From NCBI GenBank assembly GCA_019694255.1, contig JAIBCI010000043.1, positions 1 through 54,364 on the forward strand: a DNA stretch of 54,364 nucleotides, given 5' to 3'. This DNA is from Saprospiraceae bacterium (GTDB taxonomy: Bacteria > Bacteroidota > Bacteroidia > Chitinophagales > Saprospiraceae). The position numbers were made by a program, and so were the translations under genes. This document shows, in pieces, positions 25,744-34,761 of this stretch. Position 1 is the stretch's first letter. Every line of letters begins with the position of its first letter. The notes under the pieces are model-generated. The model was given only the letters and a program-made list of their open reading frames with translations. It made no database searches and was not told where the DNA came from.

Positions 25744-27375
25744 CTAATCTGCTTTTTTAACATTTTGCCAACATTTAAAGGCCTCCTGATCCATGCAATT
25801 CAGGCAGTTTGAGGTGTTCAAGCCCCCTTTTCTGGCAGCCTCAATGCCAAATTGAATATCTGTGATTCCTTTGAGATTGTGTGCGTCAGGGTTAATGGCA
25901 ATCAGGACGCCTTTATCTTGAGCATAAGGCAGCCATTCCCAGCCAATATCCAGTCTGACTGGATTGGCGTTGAGTTCAATCGCGACATGGTTGGCTGCAC
26001 AGCAATCAATCAATTTAATATGATCTACCGGATATCCCTTTCTTGCCAATAGAAGCCTCCCGGTCAGGTGTCCGAGAATCCTTGTAAATGGATTTTCTAT
26101 TGCTTTGATCAGTCGTATCATGGCTTTGTCCTCATCCATCTTCAGATTGCTGTGTATTGAAGCTATGACCAGATCAAAACCGGAAAGTATGTCATTCGGA
26201 TAATCGAGGCACCCATCAGACAAAATATCACTTTCAATACCTTTATAAATATGAAAATCCTCTAATTCTTTGTTGATCGCGTCAATTTCCCTCCACTGCA
26301 TTTCAACCCGCTCAATGGAAAGCCCGTTGGCATAAACCGCCGATTTTGAGTGATCTGTTATGACAAGGTATTGGTACCCTAATCGGATGCATTCCATTGC
26401 AATACTTCGAATGTCATATAAACCATCACTCCAGGTACTATGGGTGTGGATGACTCCTTTGATATCTTTTGGTTGAACCAACAAAGCGGTATTCAGTTTC
26501 GAAAAATCCGTCAAGTCACGGCATTCAGGCGGAATGAATGCTTGCTGAACAACTGAAAAGAGATCCTCTTCATGGGTGGCTTGGGGTAGTGGAAGGTCAA
26601 AAAGTTTTGCAAACTGGCTTGAACCGCTGGTTGTTTGCAACCATTGATTTCCGAACTCCTTTAGGTCGCAAAAGAAGATTATAAACCCTATATGATCCTC
26701 AACAAATCCTGAGAACGAATCATCCGATTTCTCTGTAATCTGTAGCCGCTCAGGCCATAATTTTAACGGTCCATCTGAGAGGAATTCAATTTGGCGGATG
26801 ATTGGCATGAGTCTTCTGATATCACCCGTCAATTCTATATGCAATGACGGGTTTAAAGATCTTAATTCGTTGAGAATCTCTAGCGCCAGAGGACGAATTT
26901 TAGCGAGTAGAAAATAACCGTTTTGACTGTACAGGTATTCAATGTTTGTCTGAATGTCTTCCTGAATTTTGGGTCCAAATCCCTTGAAGGCTATAAGACG
27001 GTTTTCCTTGCAGGCGTAGAGCAATTCACCAACCGTTTCTAAACCCATTTCTTGCCAGAAAATTTTGACTTTCTTGGGGCCAACACCTTTGATTTTGAAC
27101 ATTTCACGAACACCGGATGGGGTCAATGCGCGGTACTTCTCCAGCACTGAGATTTTTCCGGTCTGAGACAATTCTACTATTTTTTCAGCGATACTTTTTC
27201 CTAAGCCCGTTTGATGCTGGATTTCACTTAAGCTCAGCTGATCCAGTGCAAGGTCTTGTTTTTTGATTTGTAGGTAAGCGGATGAGTAAGTTCGTGTCTT
27301 AAATTCATTTTCACCGTGAAGTTCCATAAGAGAACCCAGTTCCTGAATTTGATCCGCAATTTCCTTATTCGTCAT
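25744..27375 (-). CDS. polX: PolX-family protein: HhH plus PHP nuclease, polymerase site degenerate
   Basis: The architecture follows bacterial PolX: N-terminal helix-hairpin-helix repeats (about 45-125, LGKSIAEKIVELSQTGKI and FKIKGVGPKKVKIFWQ), a PolX palm-like middle, and a C-terminal PHP domain (about 308-540). The PHP metal ligands look intact: GVIHTHSTWSDG, ITDHSKS, GIESD, IASIH, GHLTGR and NPDAHN. The palm is not: where active PolX has a GSxRR...GDID motif, this protein reads GDIRRLMPIIRQIEFL, losing both catalytic aspartates, and the third is also not found. It is thus likely a 3'-5' exonuclease/AP-processing or phosphoesterase protein rather than a polymerase. The length (543) is close to normal. 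Confidence 0.82.
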   Translation of the reverse strand: MTNKEIADQIQELGSLMELHGENEFKTRTYSSAYLQIKKQDLALDQLSLSEIQHQTGLGKSIAEKIVELSQTGKISVLEKYRALTPSGVREMFKIKGVGPKKVKIFWQEMGLETVGELLYACKENRLIAFKGFGPKIQEDIQTNIEYLYSQNGYFLLAKIRPLALEILNELRSLNPSLHIELTGDIRRLMPIIRQIEFLSDGPLKLWPERLQITEKSDDSFSGFVEDHIGFIIFFCDLKEFGNQWLQTTSGSSQFAKLFDLPLPQATHEEDLFSVVQQAFIPPECRDLTDFSKLNTALLVQPKDIKGVIHTHSTWSDGLYDIRSIAMECIRLGYQYLVITDHSKSAVYANGLSIERVEMQWREIDAINKELEDFHIYKGIESDILSDGCLDYPNDILSGFDLVIASIHSNLKMDEDKAMIRLIKAIENPFTRILGHLTGRLLLARKGYPVDHIKLIDCCAANHVAIELNANPVRLDIGWEWLPYAQDKGVLIAINPDAHNLKGITDIQFGIEAARKGGLNTSNCLNCMDQEAFKCWQNVKKAD

Positions 27376-27441
27376 GTGTTGAGGATGAGCAGTAAAGCTA
27401 ATACTTTATTGCAAGCTGGACGTGAGTTCGGTCTCAGTCCT

Positions 27442-27449
27442 TACCTTTG
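27442..27449 (+). promoter_or_regulatory. -7 promoter box for hmgA
   Basis: TACCTTTG matches TAnnTTTG and ends 17 bases before the chosen ATG at 27467. No clear -33 element at the right distance. Confidence 0.35.
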
Positions 27450-27466
27450 TCATAAAATACACAAGA

Positions 27467-28666
27467 ATGCATTATCATTCGTTAGGTTCTATTCCGCATA
27501 AAAGGCATACACAATTTAGAAAACCAGATGGAGCCCTGTATCATGAACAGCTTTTTTCGACAGAGGGATTTTCTGATGCCTACTCCCTGATTTATCATTG
27601 CAATGCGCCAACAGAGATTATTCAGATCGATGATCCGGTCTCGTATTCTGCCAGGACTATTCATGACAAACAGCTAAAACACCGCTGTCTGAAAGGATTC
27701 GAAATTGCACCAGAAGATGATTATCTGAAGAGCAGAAAGCCAATGTTTGTCAATCAGGATTGTAAAATTTCAGTGGCGGCACCGAGGCATAGTATGACCA
27801 ATTATTTCTTTAAAAATGCGGATGCCGACGAAGTAATTTTTATCCATGTTGGCACGGGCGTTTTGAAATCCATGTATGGTAACCTCAGATTTGAATACGG
27901 TGATTACTTGGTAATTCCAAGAGGTACAATATATCAACTCCATTTTGATCAGCAAGACAACCGATTATTAATTATTGAGTCATCAGGTCCGATAACGTTT
28001 CCTAAGCGTTATCGTAATCAGTATGGGCAGCTACTGGAACATTCACCGTTTTGTGAAAGGGATATAAGAAAACCCGATGTGCTTGAGACACATGATCAGA
28101 AAGGTAATTATCTTCTGCATATCAAAAAACAGGATATGCTTTATCCCTACCACTATCTATGTCATCCTTTTGATGTTGTAGGATGGGATGGATACGTGTT
28201 TCCATATGCTTTATCGATTCATGATTTTGAGCCCATCACAGGACGTGTTCATCAACCTCCACCGGTTCATCAGACATTTGACGGTAGCCAGTTTGTAATT
28301 TGCTCCTTCGTGCCGAGATTATTTGATTATCATCCGCAGGCAATTCCGGCGCCTTACAATCACAGCAACATAGACAGCGATGAAGTGCTGTACTATGTTG
28401 ATGGCGACTTCATGAGTCGCAAGCACGTTGAAAAGGGGATGTTCACTTTGCATCCCGGAGGTATACCGCATGGCCCTCACCGTGGAGCCGTAGAGAAAAG
28501 CATCGGCGCTAAAGAGACAAGAGAGCTGGCCGTCATGATCGATACATTTCGGCCCTTGCTGATGACTGAATATGCAGTACCTGTTGAGGATAAAAATTAT
28601 TATCTAAGCTGGCTTCCTGATGAACTTTCTGGTGGTGGAATCAGGCTGAATGAAATAACATCCTGA
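27467..28666 (+). CDS. hmgA: homogentisate 1,2-dioxygenase
   Basis: A non-haem iron ring-cleaving dioxygenase that opens homogentisate to maleylacetoacetate in tyrosine/phenylalanine breakdown. The cupin core is present: the SDEVLYYVDGDFMSR strand with the iron-binding Glu, and HPGGIPHGPHRGAVE with candidate His ligands. MHYHSLGSIPHKRHTQFRKP at the N-terminus is typical of the family. ATG at 27467 was chosen because the upstream frame lies in the promoter. The 399-residue length fits bacterial homologues. Divergent from the PolX gene; no other pathway genes are adjacent. Confidence 0.9.
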   Translation: MHYHSLGSIPHKRHTQFRKPDGALYHEQLFSTEGFSDAYSLIYHCNAPTEIIQIDDPVSYSARTIHDKQLKHRCLKGFEIAPEDDYLKSRKPMFVNQDCKISVAAPRHSMTNYFFKNADADEVIFIHVGTGVLKSMYGNLRFEYGDYLVIPRGTIYQLHFDQQDNRLLIIESSGPITFPKRYRNQYGQLLEHSPFCERDIRKPDVLETHDQKGNYLLHIKKQDMLYPYHYLCHPFDVVGWDGYVFPYALSIHDFEPITGRVHQPPPVHQTFDGSQFVICSFVPRLFDYHPQAIPAPYNHSNIDSDEVLYYVDGDFMSRKHVEKGMFTLHPGGIPHGPHRGAVEKSIGAKETRELAVMIDTFRPLLMTEYAVPVEDKNYYLSWLPDELSGGGIRLNEITS

Positions 28667-28819
28667 CATCGTTATTATTGTACTATAATAATTGGCCTTC
28701 CAGGTAAAGTGATGCAAATAGCATTATCATAGAAAAGCCTACTTATATTAAGTTTAAAAGCGATCGAGTATTCAGATCATTTTAATTCTTCACTTCTTCT
28801 AGATTCGTATAAACTTGAA

Positions 28820-29800
28820 TCATCTGCCGAGAATTTCAGCCATACGAATCAAATCCTCATCTGGTTTTTTGCTCATGCTGATGGCAGTCTTAAAATCAGT
28901 AAAAGTGGTCTTGTTATTAATAATCCCTACCATTTTGTTGTAAATGCCGTTCATTAAAGCCTGTACGGCTTCATATCCCAGCCTGCCTGCAAGAAAACGA
29001 TCGCGCGCAGTGGGTGAACCGCCACGTTGAAGATGACCAATGATAGCAACGCGGATATCATATTCAGGGACGCGTTCATGAATGATCCTTGCGATCTCAG
29101 TCGTATCGCCAAGATGATTGCCTTCTGCCACAATAACAAGGCCGAATAACTTTTTTCTTCTTAGTGCTTTCTTCAATTCACCAATCAAATCATCAATTTC
29201 CATTACTTTTTCTGGTATGAGAAAGGCGCTCGCACCTGAGGCGATCGCAGTATGCAATGCAATGAAACCGGAATCTCTACCCATGACTTCAATGAGGAAT
29301 AAGCGGTTGTGTGAGTCTGCAGTATCCCTAATTTTGTCCACGGCTTCAACAGCTGTGTTGACCGCAGTGTCAAATCCAATTGTAAAATCAGTCCCAGTCA
29401 AATCATTGTCGATGGTACTTGGAATTCCAATCATTTTTATATCAAATTCACTGCTGAATACGTAGGCACCGGTTAACGTCCCATTACCACCGATGCCGAT
29501 CAGTGCATCAATATCATATGCTTTTAGGTTGTCAAAAGCTTGTTGACGGCCCTCAGGGGTTCTAAATTTTTCGCTGCGGGCTGATTTAAGGATAGTTCCG
29601 CCGCGCTGAATCGTATTGCGCACAAACTCATCACCCAACAATTGAATATCATCTTCTATCATACCGTCGTAGCCACGGTGAATACCATACACATGAAGAT
29701 CATATATCTGTGCCGTCCTGATTACTGCCCGAATGGCTGCATTCATACCAGGTGCATCCCCGCCTGAGGTGTAAATTCCAATACGGTTAATCTCTTTCAT
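28820..29800 (-). CDS. pfkA: 6-phosphofructokinase, with atypical substrate-site residues
   Basis: Phosphorylates fructose 6-phosphate in glycolysis. RIGIYTSGGDAPGMNAAIRA, GFDTAVNTAVEAVDKIRDTA, LIEVMGRDSGFIAL and GHLQRGGSPTARDR are family blocks. The motif normally GGDGS reads GGNGT (Asn where E. coli PfkA has Asp103) and PGTIDND reads PSTIDND. The Gly at position 104, a marker of ATP-dependent enzymes, is kept. Start: ATG 29800 fits the family better than 29809; either overlaps the upstream kinase gene, so the pair is translationally linked. Confidence 0.88.
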   Translation of the reverse strand: MKEINRIGIYTSGGDAPGMNAAIRAVIRTAQIYDLHVYGIHRGYDGMIEDDIQLLGDEFVRNTIQRGGTILKSARSEKFRTPEGRQQAFDNLKAYDIDALIGIGGNGTLTGAYVFSSEFDIKMIGIPSTIDNDLTGTDFTIGFDTAVNTAVEAVDKIRDTADSHNRLFLIEVMGRDSGFIALHTAIASGASAFLIPEKVMEIDDLIGELKKALRRKKLFGLVIVAEGNHLGDTTEIARIIHERVPEYDIRVAIIGHLQRGGSPTARDRFLAGRLGYEAVQALMNGIYNKMVGIINNKTTFTDFKTAISMSKKPDEDLIRMAEILGR

Positions 29801-30635
29801 AATCTTCATGATAACGAATAAGCCCTTTTAATGGTTTTTCTATAAAGTAAAGTTCCTCTATTCCATAGGATCTTAAGGCAATCCTGTATTCTTCTTTGAG
29901 TTGGAAAGCTACACTTCCAGCAAGATAAATTGGATAATGCCGTTCCTTTAGGAGTGGCTGGATCCTGTTCTTTATAAAATCAGTAATTCCGGAATGTATC
30001 AATTCCTTTATCTGATGGTCACTTCGACGGGCAGCGATCCATGGAAAAAAAGATGCAAGCTCAGCAGCAACCATGGGCAATGAATAAAGAGCCGACAGAT
30101 AATTTTCTTTTATATGGGGATAAGCTTCTTCTAGTTGAGAGCACATCAGGGGATCAAGTTCCTGATAATAATAAGCTTTTAATATGAGCTTTCCGTAATA
30201 ATTGCCACTTCCCTCATCACCGAGAAGATAACCCAATGCCGGCCTCGTTTGAGTAATTTGATGACCATTACAGAGACCGGAGTTGCTTCCGGTGCCAAGT
30301 ATGCCAATAATGCCTGGTTGGCCCTGGCAACCAGCCCGCGCAGCGCCCAGAAGGTCGGAATGAACAAACGCGACTTCACATTGGAATGCCTCTTTCAACA
30401 TTGCAGACATCATCGTAGCGGCATGATCCCGGCAACCAGCACCATAGAATTCAATCTTATCTATTTTGCTGAAATTTAGTTGATTACGAGCAATTTGAAT
30501 ACTTGACCAGACTGTCGTTCGGCTTTGGGTGCTGGGATTAATTCCCGGAGTTAGAACAAAGGTTGAATCCCTGCCCGACTCAACCATTACCCACTCTGTC
30601 TTGGTAGAACCAGCGTCAGCAATAAGTATATTCAT
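29787..30635 (-). CDS. BadF/NAGK-type sugar kinase-like ATPase
   Basis: This ASKHA-fold kinase-like protein of 282 residues has phosphate-1 motif ADAGSTKTEWV at the start, GILGTGSNSGL as phosphate-2 and GYLLGDEGSGNYYGK, as in eukaryotic and Bacteroidota N-acetylglucosamine kinase-like proteins of the BadF/BadG family. Probable role: phosphorylation of N-acetylglucosamine or a related amino sugar released during wall recycling. The substrate is inferred. It overlaps pfkA by 14 bases, suggesting a small sugar-phosphate operon. Confidence 0.78.
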   Translation of the reverse strand: MNILIADAGSTKTEWVMVESGRDSTFVLTPGINPSTQSRTTVWSSIQIARNQLNFSKIDKIEFYGAGCRDHAATMMSAMLKEAFQCEVAFVHSDLLGAARAGCQGQPGIIGILGTGSNSGLCNGHQITQTRPALGYLLGDEGSGNYYGKLILKAYYYQELDPLMCSQLEEAYPHIKENYLSALYSLPMVAAELASFFPWIAARRSDHQIKELIHSGITDFIKNRIQPLLKERHYPIYLAGSVAFQLKEEYRIALRSYGIEELYFIEKPLKGLIRYHEDYERD

Positions 30636-30693
30636 GTCACAAAGAAAATAAAATGCGTTTATCTGTCAGTGGAGTCAAATTCAAATCTTGGTT

Positions 30694-30701
30694 TACATTT
30701 G
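30694..30701 (+). promoter_or_regulatory. -7 promoter box for the 3-hydroxyacyl-CoA dehydrogenase gene
   Basis: TACATTTG matches TAnnTTTG, 18 bases before ATG 30720. The -33 region is not convincing. Confidence 0.35.
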
Positions 30702-30719
30702 CGCCCTAAAGTGAAAATA

Positions 30720-31619
30720 ATGAAAAATGTTACAGTAATCGGTGCTGGAACCATGGGTAACGGAATTGCTCATGTGTTTGCCCAGTACGGATATCATGTG
30801 ATCCTTTGCGATGTTTCTCTGGCAGCTCTGGAAAAAGCAATGATAACCATTGATAAGAATCTTGGCAGAATGGTTGAAAAACAAAAACTGACAGAGCAGC
30901 AACGTCATGAGACAATGAACCGACTGGTCACGACTTCTGACCTGCCGGCGGCTGTCCGTCATGCTGATCTGGTTGTTGAGGCCGCTACCGAGAAACTCGA
31001 TATCAAGCTTAAAATTTTCAAAGAAATAGACGAAAATGCCCCGGTGGATTGTATCCTTGCGACCAATACTTCTTCTATCTCTATTACATTGATAGCCAGC
31101 GTAACCAAAAGGCCGGAAAAAGTAATCGGAATGCATTTTATGAATCCTGTTCCGGTGATCAAATTAATAGAAGTCATCAGGGGATTTTCTACTTCCCGCG
31201 AAGTCTGTGATGTAATCATGGACATAACGAGACAAATGGATAAGGTTCCTGTTGAAGTCAAAGATTATCCTGGATTTGTCGCGAATCGTTTACTGATGGT
31301 AATGATCAATGAAGCGATCCACACTTTGTACGAAGGGATATGCGGTGTGGAGGAGATTGATACGATTATGAAACTGGGGATGTCGCACTTGATGGGACCG
31401 CTTCAATTGGCTGACTTTATCGGACTGGATGTTTGTCTTTCAATTATGAATGTTATTCACGACGGTTTTGCAAACCCTAAGTATGCGCCAAGCCCATTGC
31501 TGATTAACATGGTTAATGCAGGTCTTCTTGGTGTTAAGAGCGGGCACGGTTTTTATGTTTATTCCAAAGAATCCAAAGACCTGGTTGTCAATCCGAGATT
31601 TGAAAAACGATTTTCATGA
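30720..31619 (+). CDS. hbd: 3-hydroxybutyryl-CoA dehydrogenase
   Basis: An NAD-dependent dehydrogenase for 3-hydroxyacyl-CoA, probably 3-hydroxybutyryl-CoA. The Rossmann motif VIGAGTMGNGIAHVFAQYG opens the protein; VVEAATEKLDIK, ATNTSSISIT, the catalytic-His strand IGMHFMNPVPVIKLIE and DYPGFVANRLLM follow. The length (299) matches single-domain enzymes without hydratase fusion. ATG 30720 was chosen; an in-frame extension to 30669 would cover the promoter. The stop overlaps the next gene (ATGA). Confidence 0.88.
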   Translation: MKNVTVIGAGTMGNGIAHVFAQYGYHVILCDVSLAALEKAMITIDKNLGRMVEKQKLTEQQRHETMNRLVTTSDLPAAVRHADLVVEAATEKLDIKLKIFKEIDENAPVDCILATNTSSISITLIASVTKRPEKVIGMHFMNPVPVIKLIEVIRGFSTSREVCDVIMDITRQMDKVPVEVKDYPGFVANRLLMVMINEAIHTLYEGICGVEEIDTIMKLGMSHLMGPLQLADFIGLDVCLSIMNVIHDGFANPKYAPSPLLINMVNAGLLGVKSGHGFYVYSKESKDLVVNPRFEKRFS

Positions 31620-31966
31620 GCCTTCGATCCATTTTTTCACTTCGTTGCCCGGCCTGCGAAAAAGGCAGATTGTTCGAAGGGGAGGGTAGTCCGTTGTCAT
31701 TCCAATTCAAAATGAATAAGACGTGTCCCGTATGTAATGAAAAACTGGATCGAGAGCCTGGTTTTTATTTCGGAGCAATGTTTATTAGCTATATTATTTC
31801 AGGAATACTCAGTTTAATCTTTGTAGGCATACTGATTATTTTTCTGAAAATTGACTGGGTCATTTCGCTGGGCATACTTTTTATTGTCCTTGCGGCACTT
31901 TACGCCTACTTATTTAAAGTTTCACGGTCAATCTGGATTCATTTCTTTGTCAAGAAGAAATTTTAA
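31616..31966 (+). CDS. DUF983 membrane protein
   Basis: A small DUF983 protein. Two CxxC pairs (LRCPACEKGRL and KTCPVCNEKL) form a zinc-ribbon-like head, then PGFYFGAMFISYIISG leads into two membrane helices (about 57-80 and 85-105). The function is unknown. Coupled to the dehydrogenase gene by a 4-base overlap. Confidence 0.85.
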   Translation: MSLRSIFSLRCPACEKGRLFEGEGSPLSFQFKMNKTCPVCNEKLDREPGFYFGAMFISYIISGILSLIFVGILIIFLKIDWVISLGILFIVLAALYAYLFKVSRSIWIHFFVKKKF

Positions 31967-31983
31967 TCCAGGGCAGGAATACG

Positions 31984-32733
31984 CTAAAGTTCAGTGTCCT
32001 TTTCAATTTCTCCGTTACCGATCTGATCAACCTGGATTACAGGTTCTCCTGAATAGATTACACGACCGTTTCCTGTCAAATTGCCCGTAATCTTGGTAGT
32101 ACAGTGAATGCGGATATCTCCTTGTCCGGTAAGGTTAATTTTTGTTTCCGCAGTTTCGCTATCCTTAAAATCGATATCCCCATTACCTAACAGGTTAATG
32201 GCAAGCGTTTTCGAAGATCCTTCATTTCTAATGTTGCCATTGCCAGTGAGCTGAACCTTAATATTGTCTGAAATGACGTGTGTATTGATATCACCGTTTC
32301 CGATAAGGTTAATTTCAAACCCCGTCGTCTGGATTGGATTTTCGGCCTTGATATTGCCGTTTCCCGTCAAATAGATCTCATCCAGTGACTGATATTGGAC
32401 ATGTATTTTCTGATCAGAACTTAAGTCATTGTCATTGGTATTTGATGGACTAAGATAGAGTATGCCATCCTTTACTTCAGCCAGTAAATTATGAACTTCT
32501 TCTTTGGTTCCTTCAATGCTAAGATGCGGATTTCCAGGTTCAAGCGTTACCTCGTAATTGCCAGTAACGTGTATTGCGTGGTATGGCTCGAGGTTCTTTT
32601 GATCTGACGTCATCGCAGCGTTGCGGTCTAATGCGGTTAATTTTATATGCTTTTTCGCATAAATCATGCCGGCAAGTATCATCGTTAGAAATAATGCCAG
32701 GCCTGAAGTGAGAAATTTATTACTTGTTTTCAT
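31984..32733 (-). CDS. DUF2807 (head-GIN) exported beta-helix protein
   Basis: Signal peptide (about 1-26). The mature protein (45-249) repeats short strands of the type LTGNGNI, LIGNGDI, LLGNGDI and LTGQGDI, a right-handed beta-helix-like ladder characteristic of DUF2807. Last gene of the ABC/GntR operon, 11 bases after the regulator, and therefore probably controlled by it. It could be an envelope sensor or structural protein; function unproven. Confidence 0.83.
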   Translation of the reverse strand: MKTSNKFLTSGLALFLTMILAGMIYAKKHIKLTALDRNAAMTSDQKNLEPYHAIHVTGNYEVTLEPGNPHLSIEGTKEEVHNLLAEVKDGILYLSPSNTNDNDLSSDQKIHVQYQSLDEIYLTGNGNIKAENPIQTTGFEINLIGNGDINTHVISDNIKVQLTGNGNIRNEGSSKTLAINLLGNGDIDFKDSETAETKINLTGQGDIRIHCTTKITGNLTGNGRVIYSGEPVIQVDQIGNGEIEKDTEL

Positions 32734-32744
32734 TTGATTTATTT

Positions 32745-33098
32745 TTAAAGTTGATGATATATTTTTTCAATTGTATCAATATCCACTTTCAACAGCTTGC
32801 CGGTCTTTAGTGTCGCAGGAAGTTCATCCCTGAGATATTCGTCGCGCTTAAGTTGAATGGTTTTGTCGTATGCTTCTTCATTTAGGTAAAATCCTATACC
32901 TCGTTTTTGAAAAATTATTTGCTCATCCTGAAGCCATTGATAACTTCGCTGGACGGTGTTGGGATTGACCTGAAGGCTGATTGCCAGCTCCCTCACAGAA
33001 GGAATTTTGTCGCCATCGCTGATTTTTCTTTCAAGAATATCAGATAGAATGACATCTGCGATCTGCATATATATTGGTTGATGTTTACGAAAGTCCAT
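32745..33098 (-). CDS. GntR/YtrA-family transcriptional repressor
   Basis: A short GntR regulator (117 residues) of the YtrA type: winged helix at about 10-75 with SVRELAISLQVNPNTVQRSY as recognition part, then only a small helical dimerisation tail, without a large ligand domain. ATG 33098 was chosen, sharing one base with the permease stop (TAATG); the upstream extension lies within the permease gene. YtrA-type regulators usually repress their own ABC operon; a matching palindrome lies at 34738-34759. Confidence 0.87.
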   Translation of the reverse strand: MDFRKHQPIYMQIADVILSDILERKISDGDKIPSVRELAISLQVNPNTVQRSYQWLQDEQIIFQKRGIGFYLNEEAYDKTIQLKRDEYLRDELPATLKTGKLLKVDIDTIEKIYHQL

Positions 33099-33856
33099 TA
33101 TAACTGTTTTTCTTTTAATTTTAAATAAGTGACAACCATAAAAAACAATGTTCCGGCTGCGATAAGCAATTGTACGATCCAATCTTGACCGGAGATAAAA
33201 TCCATATTGAAGTCACCGTTTTGGATGACAAAGTGGTTGCCGTTGGCATACTCGTGAAAAATAATTCTTGCAAAAAGGGCCGTAATACCCATCAGCGCGA
33301 AAATCACACTCATCATGGCGATGCCGGTTTTGAATAAAGAATACTTAGGCCACATGACGGATCCGAGATAAAATACAGATTGAATAGAAAACAGTATTAG
33401 CATCTCCTTGATCAAGGCATCTGCTGAAAATGGATCATGCATGATACTGGCCCCGGTGATTAAATTGATTATTAAAGTTGAAGTCCAGGAAATGACAATG
33501 TAGGCGAAGACAAAAAGAACAGGAATAACCAATGAAATATTAAGCCATTTGCTTAAGACTTTTTCAAGATGTGACGAAGGAAGACTGAGATACGCTTGCC
33601 TGCCGGGTGTGCTGGAAATTTCATTAAAACTAATGCTTGCCCAAATGATCATTAAAAAGGCAAGACTAACCATAAGGTTTTTTTGCGAAAGAACTTGTGT
33701 CGGGTTGCTTGAAAACAGGCTGAAAAAGGTTCCGCTTAAAGAAATTCCAATAATTGATAGGGTAACATACAAAAGTGTTCTAGAGGACAGTTTGATTTCA
33801 CGTTTGATTAGATTGGAAAATCTTTTCTGTGAAAATATGAGGTGATTGCTGGACAT
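33098..33856 (-). CDS. ABC transporter permease-like membrane protein
   Basis: Six or so hydrophobic helices in 252 residues (for example LLYVTLSIIGISLSGTFFSL, LVIPVLFVFAYIVISW, LIAAGTLFFMVVTYL). It sits between the ATPase and the GntR regulator, as permease subunits do in YtrA-type operons. The segment SSTPGRQAYLSLPSSHLEKV resembles ABC-2 type permeases of this group. The transported compound is unknown; such systems often answer to envelope-active peptides. Confidence 0.75.
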   Translation of the reverse strand: MSSNHLIFSQKRFSNLIKREIKLSSRTLLYVTLSIIGISLSGTFFSLFSSNPTQVLSQKNLMVSLAFLMIIWASISFNEISSTPGRQAYLSLPSSHLEKVLSKWLNISLVIPVLFVFAYIVISWTSTLIINLITGASIMHDPFSADALIKEMLILFSIQSVFYLGSVMWPKYSLFKTGIAMMSVIFALMGITALFARIIFHEYANGNHFVIQNGDFNMDFISGQDWIVQLLIAAGTLFFMVVTYLKLKEKQL

Positions 33857-33868
33857 GGTTTTAGTTTT

Positions 33869-34723
33869 TTAAATTGTTGCAACTTTGTTTTGTTCGAGTA
33901 TATCAAGAATCTGCCGGCGGTTGGTCATGATGGCATTAAACAGTACTTCAAGATCAATGTCACTGGTTGTGCCGGTTTTGTTTTCTGTAATTGACAAGTA
34001 GCCACCCGTGACGCGCTCAGCATAAAGGACATCATCTGGAGGAGTCATTGAATAATGAATCTCGAAGTGTAGCGCATTGCCGATCTCCTCAAGTGAATAA
34101 TTGAAGATAATCTTGCCGTCTTCCAAAATCAATATCGGGTCAATCAGATTGACCATGTCCCTTACCTGATGCGTAGATATGATCACAATTCGGTCATCAA
34201 GCATTGCTTCTGTGATGAGTTTTCGGAAGTGACTCTTGGAAGGAATATCCAGGCCATTGGTAGGTTCATCCAGGATCAGAACACGCGCGTTCGAGGCGAT
34301 GGCAAAGCAAATCATGACCTTTTTTTTCTGACCAAACGAAAGCTTATCCATATAGGAGTTGCCGTCAAGTCCGAGGTCAGTAATGAGTTTCATGAATTGA
34401 CCATAGTCGAATCGCGGATAGAATGGCGCATAAGTGTATAGATAGGAGAGTATGGTGAGATTTGGAATGAGCGGTTCTTCCTGAATAAAGGCAATCTCCT
34501 GCAGTATTTCAGGATGACGCTGTGTGGCGTCCGCCTCCATTACCTGAATTTCACCTGTTTCGGGAAATATCAGGCCGTTGATTAAGCGCAGTAAAGTTGT
34601 CTTTCCGGCACCGTTTCGTCCTAAAAGGCCGTAAATCTTGCCTTGCTCCAGTTGTAGATCAAGGTCATCAAATAACTTTTTCTTGGCTGAGTACGAGAAA
34701 CTGACATGTTTTAATTGAATCAT
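33869..34723 (-). CDS. ABC transporter ATP-binding protein
   Basis: A complete nucleotide-binding domain: Walker A LLGRNGAGKTTLLRLINGL, Q-loop IAFIQEEPLIP, signature DKLSFGQKKKVMI, Walker B ARVLILDEPTNGLD, and H-loop IVIISTHQVRD. A C-terminal extension of about 65 residues is typical of the YtrB-like group. First gene of the operon; operator and promoter lie directly upstream. Confidence 0.9.
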   Translation of the reverse strand: MIQLKHVSFSYSAKKKLFDDLDLQLEQGKIYGLLGRNGAGKTTLLRLINGLIFPETGEIQVMEADATQRHPEILQEIAFIQEEPLIPNLTILSYLYTYAPFYPRFDYGQFMKLITDLGLDGNSYMDKLSFGQKKKVMICFAIASNARVLILDEPTNGLDIPSKSHFRKLITEAMLDDRIVIISTHQVRDMVNLIDPILILEDGKIIFNYSLEEIGNALHFEIHYSMTPPDDVLYAERVTGGYLSITENKTGTTSDIDLEVLFNAIMTNRRQILDILEQNKVATI

Positions 34724-34737
34724 AATTTATTGTTTTA

Positions 34738-34759
34738 GTGTATTACATAACTAATACAC
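34738..34759 (-). promoter_or_regulatory. palindromic operator of the ABC/GntR operon
   Basis: Perfect inverted repeat GTGTATTA - 6 bases - TAATACAC, extending to 10 bp arms with one mismatch. It lies 15-36 bases before the ATPase start codon and directly downstream of the -7 box, where a bound dimer would block transcription. Position and symmetry fit the GntR/YtrA regulator encoded two genes later. Confidence 0.75.
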
Positions 34760-34761
34760 CA

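Noticed and set aside
28667-28819. TTATTAT/ATAATAA inverted repeat after hmgA as terminator
   Set aside because: The stem is 7 bp of A/T only and lacks a T-run; too weak to call.
30669-30719. N-terminal extension of the 3-hydroxyacyl-CoA dehydrogenase
   Set aside because: It covers the promoter box and precedes the standard Rossmann start at ATG 30720.
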